From Schaalia turicensis ACS-279-V-Col4 (GTDB lineage: Bacteria; Actinomycetota; Actinomycetes; Actinomycetales; Actinomycetaceae): DNA of 64,000 nt. The notes under the pieces are model-generated. The model had not been told where the DNA came from. It did no database searches and worked only from the letters and a program-made list of their open reading frames with translations. The stretch covers positions 242,783 through 306,782 of the forward strand of contig NZ_JH815210.1 in the NCBI RefSeq assembly GCF_000296505.1. Direction: 5' to 3'. This document shows, piece by piece, positions 56,804 to 64,000 of this stretch (position 1 is its first letter; every line of letters begins with the position of its first letter). Both the position numbers and the translations under genes were made by a program.

Positions 56804-56852
56804 CGGGTACGATGACCAGGACGGAAATACCAACCGAGAGAATGTTGAACAC
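56781..56852 (-). CDS. ilvBNC leader peptide (23 residues)
   Basis: From GTG at 56852 the minus strand encodes (M)FNILSVGISVLVIVPGRA followed by NPAA and TGA. Nine of 23 codons specify Ile, Leu or Val, including the uninterrupted run VLVIV. It ends within the pause hairpin and is followed by a rho-independent terminator before ilvB. Composition and position are those of a branched-chain amino acid attenuator peptide, as known for ilvBNC in Corynebacterium. There is no strong ribosome site, which is not unusual for such leaders if the message starts close by. Confidence 0.75.
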   Translation of the reverse strand: MFNILSVGISVLVIVPGRANPAA

Positions 56853-57072
56853 GGGTAAACCGTATGCCCACTAGGGCCTCGCCCCGCCTTTTATCTCACA
56901 CTGCGGAATCTGAATCTCATCGCCTTTGTCGTTTCATTTGCATACGTGACACAAACGATAGGTTTTCGGCGCTTTATCCGTCACAGATAGGACGATGAAC
57001 TAATTACCTTTGCGGACAAACCTGCAATAATGGGCGTGATTACTCCGTCAACACAACATTGGAGTCGTAACT

Positions 57073-58668
57073 GTGGAAACAGTATTCGCTCTGCTGGCTG
57101 AGCAGCCAGTTCTCTTCCTCTTCCTGCTCATTGGCATCGGTATGGCGTTTGGCCATATCAAGGTCAAGGGCATCGGTCTCGGTGCTGCGGCCGTTCTGTT
57201 CTTCGCCATTATTTTGGCGGCGTGGGCACAGGCATACGGCATCGAGCTTCGCGTGACCCCGCAACTGGGAACGCTCGGCCTGACCCTCTTTACCTTCGCT
57301 ATCGGTATCAACTCCGGCGCGTCCTTCTTCCATAACTTGAAGACCGCTGTCGGCCCGATCTTGACCGTCGTTGTGCTCTACGTCGTCGCGGCCGGCGTTG
57401 GCCTTGGCGTTGGTAAGGCCCTCGGCATGGATATCGCACTGATCTCGGGTACGTTCGCTGGCGCGGTCACGAACACCCCCGCTCTTGCAGCCGCCGGCGA
57501 AGCCTCAGGTCAGTTGGACCGCGCAACTGTCGGCTACTCGATTGCCTACCTGTTCGGTGTGATCGGTATGCTCGTAGCTTCTGCCGCAGCGCTCTCCTAC
57601 GGCAAGAACGACCGCGATACTCCTTCCCCGCTGGCGAACCGCACAATCCGCGTTGAGCGCGACGATCACCCGTTCGTTGGCGACATTTACGAGAAGCTCG
57701 GGTCGAAGGTCACATTCTCGCGTCTGCGTCGTGGTGAGACCGGCCCGATCACCCGCCCGTCGATGTCTGACACTCTGGACCCGGGTGACTTGGTGACCGT
57801 CATAGGTCCTCGTGAATTGGTTGCTCGCGCAGCAACTGAGCTGGGTCACGCTTCTTCACACTCCCTTATGCAAGACCGCACTTACCTTGACTTCCGTCGC
57901 ATGACGGTTTCCGATCCGAAGGTTGCCGGTCGCGCGGTTGCTGACCTAGAGATGGCGAAGCACTTCTCCGCAACGATCTCCCGTGTGCGTCGCGGTGACG
58001 TTGACATGGTTGCCGAGCCGGGCTTAATCCTTCAGCAGGGTGACCGTGTTCGCGTTGTTGCTCCTACCTCCAAGATGGAAGCCATCACGAAGTTCTTCGG
58101 CGACTCGGCTCGTGGCCTTTCGGATCTGAACCCGATCGCGCTGGGTCTCGGTATGGCGCTCGGTATCGCGATCGGTGAACTCCCGATCCTGACCCCGTCC
58201 GGTGAATACTTCTCGATCGGTTCGGCAGCAGGCACCCTGATCGTTGGCTTGGTCTTCGGTCGTCTGGGCCGTATCGGACCGCTGGTCACTGCGCTGCCCT
58301 TCACCGCTTGCCAGGTTCTTTCTGAGTTCGGTCTGTTGGTCTTCCTCGCACAGGCTGGCGCCAATGCTGGTGGACAGATTGCGAACGCCTTCACCTCCGG
58401 TGACTGGATCAGGATCTTCATCCTGGGCTTCGTCATCACGACGATCCTTGCAGTTGGCACCTACGTCATCATGCGTTGGATCTTCAAGATGGGTGGCACG
58501 CAGCTGTCCGGCTTCCTCGGCGGTCTGCAGACCCAGCCGGCTGTTCTGGCATTCGCCAACGGTCGCACGAACTCGGATCCGCGCGTTGCCCTTGGTTACG
58601 CTCTGATCTACCCGGTCGCAATGGTCGGCAAGATCTTCGTGGCCCAGATCCTCGGCGGACTTGGCTGA
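57073..58668 (+). CDS. AspT/YidE/YbjL-type transporter with TrkA-C domains
   Basis: A 531-residue membrane protein with two sets of about five membrane segments separated by a soluble part. The halves each begin with a GMAFGHIKVKGIGLG-like and LGMALGIAIGELPI-like repeat, typical of the aspartate:alanine exchanger superfamily. The centre holds two TrkA-C (RCK_C) ligand-binding domains, VERDDHPFVGDIYEKLGSKV being the first. The substrate is unknown. Start GTG at 57073, preceded by TTGGAG. Confidence 0.85.
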   Translation: METVFALLAEQPVLFLFLLIGIGMAFGHIKVKGIGLGAAAVLFFAIILAAWAQAYGIELRVTPQLGTLGLTLFTFAIGINSGASFFHNLKTAVGPILTVVVLYVVAAGVGLGVGKALGMDIALISGTFAGAVTNTPALAAAGEASGQLDRATVGYSIAYLFGVIGMLVASAAALSYGKNDRDTPSPLANRTIRVERDDHPFVGDIYEKLGSKVTFSRLRRGETGPITRPSMSDTLDPGDLVTVIGPRELVARAATELGHASSHSLMQDRTYLDFRRMTVSDPKVAGRAVADLEMAKHFSATISRVRRGDVDMVAEPGLILQQGDRVRVVAPTSKMEAITKFFGDSARGLSDLNPIALGLGMALGIAIGELPILTPSGEYFSIGSAAGTLIVGLVFGRLGRIGPLVTALPFTACQVLSEFGLLVFLAQAGANAGGQIANAFTSGDWIRIFILGFVITTILAVGTYVIMRWIFKMGGTQLSGFLGGLQTQPAVLAFANGRTNSDPRVALGYALIYPVAMVGKIFVAQILGGLG

Positions 58669-58866
58669 TCCTTTCATCTTCCGCTGATCTCTGATTGACG
58701 AGGCCGGGCGGGCACCACGCAAGTGGTGTCCGCCCGCTTCTTTATCTTTATCTTTAATTCGACGAGATGAACGCCAGCATGCTTGCCTTACGCTTTCAAA
58801 CCCCTTTGGATGCTCCCCTCTCTTAGAATGGTGACGCCCCATCATTGTTTGCTCGAGGAGCGTTCC

Positions 58867-60039
58867 ATGAGTTTGCGTTTCAATCCACCACCTAACTGGC
58901 CGAAACCGCCTGACGGTTTTACTCCCGGGCCGGGGTGGAGCCCCGATCCTTCGTGGAGTTCTGCACCGGCGGGCTGGCAACTGTGGGTCGATGACGGTAT
59001 TGCTTCACCTTCGAGTATTCCAGGGAATGATCCTTCGTCACCGAGCGCCTTCTCGTCCGACGCATCTGTGTCCTCGGCTTCAGCTGGAGCCTCGTCCCCC
59101 TACGCGCCAGGCGGAAGTGGGCGCACGACCACCGCGAGCCCACCCCATAGTGCTAGGCAGAATGCTCCTCTACCCCAGACACGGACACCCGCTGCCGCCA
59201 ACCAACCATGGGCGACGCCACCAGCTGCTGGTTCGCCAACGGACGCTGGGAACCCGTATACGCAGTTCGCGCGGGGAAGCATGCCCTCCTATGCGCAGGC
59301 GAACGCTCAGAGGAAGTCATCAACGAACCGAACCGTCGGGATTGTCCTCGGCTCCGTCGTTGGAATCTTCTTTATCACCATCGCCCTGGCAGTGATCGGA
59401 ATCCTGAACCCGGACGACGAAGAGGATCCGACGGCCTGGCGTGGATCTGATCCAGGCTGGCCCACCTCGGCCTTCTCAGAGACACCAAACGAAGTCAAAA
59501 TGAAGGACGGGTCATCACTTGCCGATTCGCTTCCGTCCGGCACAACTACAGAAAAGTTCGGTTTCAGCGCAAAAAGCCCCGCTGACCCGCAACTCCATTA
59601 TTTGACTATGTACGACAGTGAGGTGGATTCCTCGGGTCTTCCCGTCACTTCAATCAACGTCGAACTCGGTGCAGTTGACTGGAATGCAGGGCCGGCAATC
59701 CTTGCTGAGCTGACGGAGGAAGGTATCGAGAGCCTTTATACGGAACCTGATGCAGGCGAAGTCTGGATTCGTGTTCCCGTCACCATCACCTACCACGGTG
59801 AAGACACGTTCAATTCCTTCGATCTTGATCTGACATACTCCAATGACGATTCCTTCGCTTTTGCCGAATATTCCTACACTGACAGCGATTTCTCTATCAT
59901 TGATATGCCGGGCGACGGCCAAACAGCAACCGGATACTTCAATTTCATGATTGATGAAGAGAACGCAACTGCGCAGCAGGGCATATTTGAGGTCTCAGCC
60001 TTCTACACAACTCCATCGCTGTTTATGTCAGCGAAATAA
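58867..60039 (+). CDS. Membrane-anchored protein with Pro/Trp-rich N-terminal module, function unknown
   Basis: A 390-residue protein. The N-terminus (NPPPNWPKPPDGFTPGPGW, then SPDPSWSSAPAGWQLW) is a Pro/Trp repeat module common in actinobacterial membrane-associated proteins. A Ser/Ala/Pro-rich low-complexity linker follows (about 45-150), then one membrane segment (about 155-180, VGIVLGSVVGIFFITIALAV), and an acidic outer domain of about 200 residues rich in beta-type sequence with no family I recognise. The ATG at 58867 has GAGGAG upstream; the frame is open 28 codons further without support. Confidence 0.75.
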   Translation: MSLRFNPPPNWPKPPDGFTPGPGWSPDPSWSSAPAGWQLWVDDGIASPSSIPGNDPSSPSAFSSDASVSSASAGASSPYAPGGSGRTTTASPPHSARQNAPLPQTRTPAAANQPWATPPAAGSPTDAGNPYTQFARGSMPSYAQANAQRKSSTNRTVGIVLGSVVGIFFITIALAVIGILNPDDEEDPTAWRGSDPGWPTSAFSETPNEVKMKDGSSLADSLPSGTTTEKFGFSAKSPADPQLHYLTMYDSEVDSSGLPVTSINVELGAVDWNAGPAILAELTEEGIESLYTEPDAGEVWIRVPVTITYHGEDTFNSFDLDLTYSNDDSFAFAEYSYTDSDFSIIDMPGDGQTATGYFNFMIDEENATAQQGIFEVSAFYTTPSLFMSAK

Positions 60040-60055
60040 GACGGTGTCCTGACAG

Positions 60056-60096
60056 AGGTGTGGGGGTCTCAGGCAGTGCCTGAGACCCCCACACCT
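60056..60096. terminator. Bidirectional hairpin between the unknown gene and thrE-like gene
   Basis: Perfect 19-base arms (60056-60074 and 60078-60096) around AGT, 16 bases after the stop and between convergent genes. T-runs are absent. Confidence 0.8.
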
Positions 60097-60116
60097 ATGA
60101 AAAGTCGGACGCTACG

Positions 60117-61646
60117 TTACTCGCTCAATTCTTGGTTTGAGGATGTATCATCTGGTGTTCTTGCTTCGGCAAGCGACTGCTCACTCAGAGCCTCTTCACC
60201 GCCAGCAGCTCCAACTGTTTCATGTACTTGGGCAGAAGTGTGGTCATTGGCCACCGTGTCAGCGCTGTCTGTAGGGCTGAACGAATCTGGGAGGACCTCG
60301 TCCAGGAGAGGCACAACGGGCGCCGATTCCGTGAGCCAGTTCTTATCCGTCAGCATTCGCGCCACAGCAAGACCCATGCCGATACCCACGATCGTGAAAA
60401 TAACGGTGAATAGCGACTGGAGGGCTTCGAGCATCTGGCCGTTGTTCAAGTAGGTGAGCGAACGGTAAAGCGGAACACCTGGGATCATGATGACCACCGC
60501 CGGGACAGATAACGTCACTCGAGAGAACCGCGTGCGCTCCGCTGCAAACGTTGCAAGGAGGCCTGCAGCAAGGGCTGCAAGACCGACAGCTGCGGGCGTC
60601 TGAACATCAAGCTCGTCAACCAGAGCAAGACGCCCAACGTTGATAAAAGCACCAATCAATGCCGCCGTTCCCGCTACTCGCGTTGGCGAGTTAAACAGGA
60701 CAGCAAAGCCAAACGCCGCGACAAAGCTCGTGATAAACCGCAGAGTATAGAGCAACCAGGGGGTGAGGATGTAGCTGTATTCGGGAGTGACAGACCAGTG
60801 GAAGACTGTTGACACTACCCAGGTGGCGACGCCCGCAGACAACAAGAGCATGAAGACGTACGTCAGACGACCTAGACCGCCTTGGAAATCGTGTCGGACC
60901 AGGTCAATAATGCCCGTCACTAGCGGGAAGCCAGGGACTAGGAACAGCATTGCTGAAATAAAACCAGCTTGGTGCGTAGGCTCAAGGCCAAGGAAGTGCT
61001 GTGCAGGGGCAACGAGAAGGATGTAGATGAGCGCCGCGACTGCACCACAACTCATCCACACTCCGAAGTGGTTCATGTGACGGTGGAGCATCTGACGCCG
61101 AAGCGCCTGGCCAAAGAATGCTGCGACTGCAACAGCTGAGCATTCAACCCAGCCGCCACTGTTCAGGAATGAGAAGGCAGCACAGGCAAGTCCAGATGCT
61201 GCAGCGTTCGGAAACCAGTCATACAGTGGCTTCACCCGTTCGATTTCGTCAAGCGCTTTTTCAGCGTCTTCAACCAGAACTGCCTTGCCTTTAATAGAAG
61301 CGACGTAGTTGTTAAGCCTGTCGATACGGTCGGCATTGACGCCCATTTGGCGTTGTTCAGCAAGACCAGTACGGAAGGTGCCGTTCGCATATGCGGTGGC
61401 GATGATCTCCGTGTAGGTGACTTGCGCGTGATGCTCTGCGATACCTACTGCTTTGGCAAGCGTTGTCATTGAGTTTTTTACGCGATATGCACTGGCACCG
61501 CTTGCCAGGAACATCTGACCGAGTCGCAACACCACGCGTGACTGGTGGGCAAGACGATCATGGGCGGCCGAACGGTAAGCCTGAATGCCCTCGGGGGCAC
61601 CTTCGATAATGTAGCCCGATGACACTTGATTGGTCGTTTCACTCAT
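60117..61646 (-). CDS. ThrE-type threonine/serine exporter
   Basis: A 509-residue protein. An N-terminal soluble part (DUF1212-like, LRLGQMFLASGASAYRVKNSM...) is followed by about ten membrane segments. It combines the ThrE (DUF1212) and ThrE_2 halves in one chain, as in the Corynebacterium glutamicum threonine exporter. SVPAVVIMIPGVPLYRSL is a conserved late segment. The C-terminal ~70 residues are acidic and low complexity. The likely role is efflux of threonine and serine driven by the proton gradient. Confidence 0.88.
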   Translation of the reverse strand: MSETTNQVSSGYIIEGAPEGIQAYRSAAHDRLAHQSRVVLRLGQMFLASGASAYRVKNSMTTLAKAVGIAEHHAQVTYTEIIATAYANGTFRTGLAEQRQMGVNADRIDRLNNYVASIKGKAVLVEDAEKALDEIERVKPLYDWFPNAAASGLACAAFSFLNSGGWVECSAVAVAAFFGQALRRQMLHRHMNHFGVWMSCGAVAALIYILLVAPAQHFLGLEPTHQAGFISAMLFLVPGFPLVTGIIDLVRHDFQGGLGRLTYVFMLLLSAGVATWVVSTVFHWSVTPEYSYILTPWLLYTLRFITSFVAAFGFAVLFNSPTRVAGTAALIGAFINVGRLALVDELDVQTPAAVGLAALAAGLLATFAAERTRFSRVTLSVPAVVIMIPGVPLYRSLTYLNNGQMLEALQSLFTVIFTIVGIGMGLAVARMLTDKNWLTESAPVVPLLDEVLPDSFSPTDSADTVANDHTSAQVHETVGAAGGEEALSEQSLAEARTPDDTSSNQELSE

Positions 61647-61778
61647 AGAACAAGCATTCCACCCTAATGGAATAAAGAAGGCGGTCTATCGTCACAGACG
61701 GCTTGTAGCGTCGGACACGTTGCCGACTGTTGTGCCGGCAATTGGCTGGCACCGTCTGAGATTGCCAGCACACACACG

Positions 61779-61816
61779 TGAGGCCGTGAAAGCCCTTTTG
61801 GGTTTTCACGGCCTCA
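61779..61816 (-). terminator. rRNA operon terminator
   Basis: TGAGGCCGTGAAA pairs with TTTCACGGCCTCA around a GCCC/GGGT-containing loop, 15 bases beyond the 3' end of 5S rRNA on the minus strand. The rest of the gap 61647-61778 shows nothing I can identify. Confidence 0.75.
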
Positions 61817-61830
61817 GCGTTGAAGTGTTG

Positions 61831-61948
61831 TTGCGGCGGTGTCCTACTCTCCCACACTCTGTCGGGTGCAGTACCATTGGCGTTTGTGGGCTTAGCTTCC
61901 GGGTTCGGAATGTTTCCGGGCGTTTCCCCACTACTATGACCACCGCAA
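61831..61948 (-). rRNA. rrf: 5S ribosomal RNA
   Basis: A 118-base minus-strand sequence with the terminal helix TTGCGGTGG/CCGCCGCAA and the internal hallmark CCGAACCCGGAAGCTAAG. Exact ends may differ by one or two bases. Confidence 0.95.
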
Positions 61949-62052
61949 AAATGGTCACTCGCTTGTGTTGTCCACTCCCCCTTGCTGGGGGTGTGGGTTG
62001 AGTGTGATTCGTATAGTGGTTGTAAGCAGTCTTACTTTTGGTTGCCTTTTTG

Positions 62053-64000
<1,948 letters not shown>

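Noticed and set aside
58024-58980. 318-codon frame opposite the AspT-type transporter gene
   Set aside because: Antisense shadow with highly charged low-complexity content and no start signal.

Overview
The window is a 64 kb piece of a moderately GC-rich actinobacterial chromosome. The evidence is the fused 2-oxoglutarate decarboxylase/dehydrogenase (Kgd/OdhA type), a SigR/RsrA-type thiol-stress pair, the 24-residue ribosomal protein bL37, an Rv3235-family protein beside secA, a DUF3516 helicase, frequent GTG/TTG starts and several candidate leaderless promoters. A member of the Actinomycetaceae fits best, but genus and species cannot be fixed from the sequence alone. Nearly everything here is core genome. 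I see no prophage, insertion sequence, integron, CRISPR array or recognisable defence island.

Layout. 1-247: start of argS (minus). 250-5618: a LacI-regulated carbohydrate ABC importer (lipoprotein and two permeases, no ATPase), its LacI regulator and a YesL-like membrane protein. 5.7-13.8 kb: mntH, rpiB, tRNA-Arg, an NhaD-type antiporter, GDPD and M23 peptidase genes, and two CNNM/CBS transporters. 14.0-18.5 kb: kgd and a catalytically degenerate SGNH-fold gene. 18.5-32.4 kb: bL37, rsrA, sigR, DoxX-like, aroA, rsgA, hisN, sbcD, sbcC, a DUF6912-like gene, an Rv3235-family gene and secA. The order resembles the sigH-to-secA1 neighbourhood of mycobacteria. 32.6-33 kb: two tRNA-Glu and one tRNA-Gln. 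33.2-43.7 kb: gltX, a PatB/MalY aminotransferase, a FAH-family enzyme, an AGCS symporter, a DUF3516 helicase, a VapC remnant, ybaK, yccF and yggS. 43.9-56.9 kb: a lipoate-ligase-like gene and a branched-chain amino acid region (cimA, ilvD, ilvE, leuB, ilvC, ilvN, ilvB), interrupted by a MetE-like gene and a methyltransferase. 57-61.6 kb: an AspT/YidE-type transporter, a proline/tryptophan-rich membrane-anchored protein and a ThrE-type exporter. 61.8-64 kb: 5S rRNA and the 3' part of 23S rRNA (minus).

How the genes work together. cimA, leuB, ilvBNC, ilvD and ilvE supply most steps from pyruvate to isoleucine (via citramalate) and valine; leuA, leuCD and ilvA are not in this window. ilvBNC is preceded by a leader peptide rich in Ile/Val/Leu codons, a rho-independent terminator and a possible competing hairpin, which is the layout of classical transcription attenuation. 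sigR has a matching SigR/SigH-type promoter in front of it, so the pair is probably autoregulated. The sugar locus has two LacI-type palindromes ahead of the binding-protein gene.

The most useful observations are the ilv attenuator, the bL37 gene and VapC remnant that are easy to miss, the SGNH protein lacking its catalytic residues, the mntH promoter overlapped by an inverted repeat, and an 11-base motif (GGGTACGAGGC) found four times, each time between genes.
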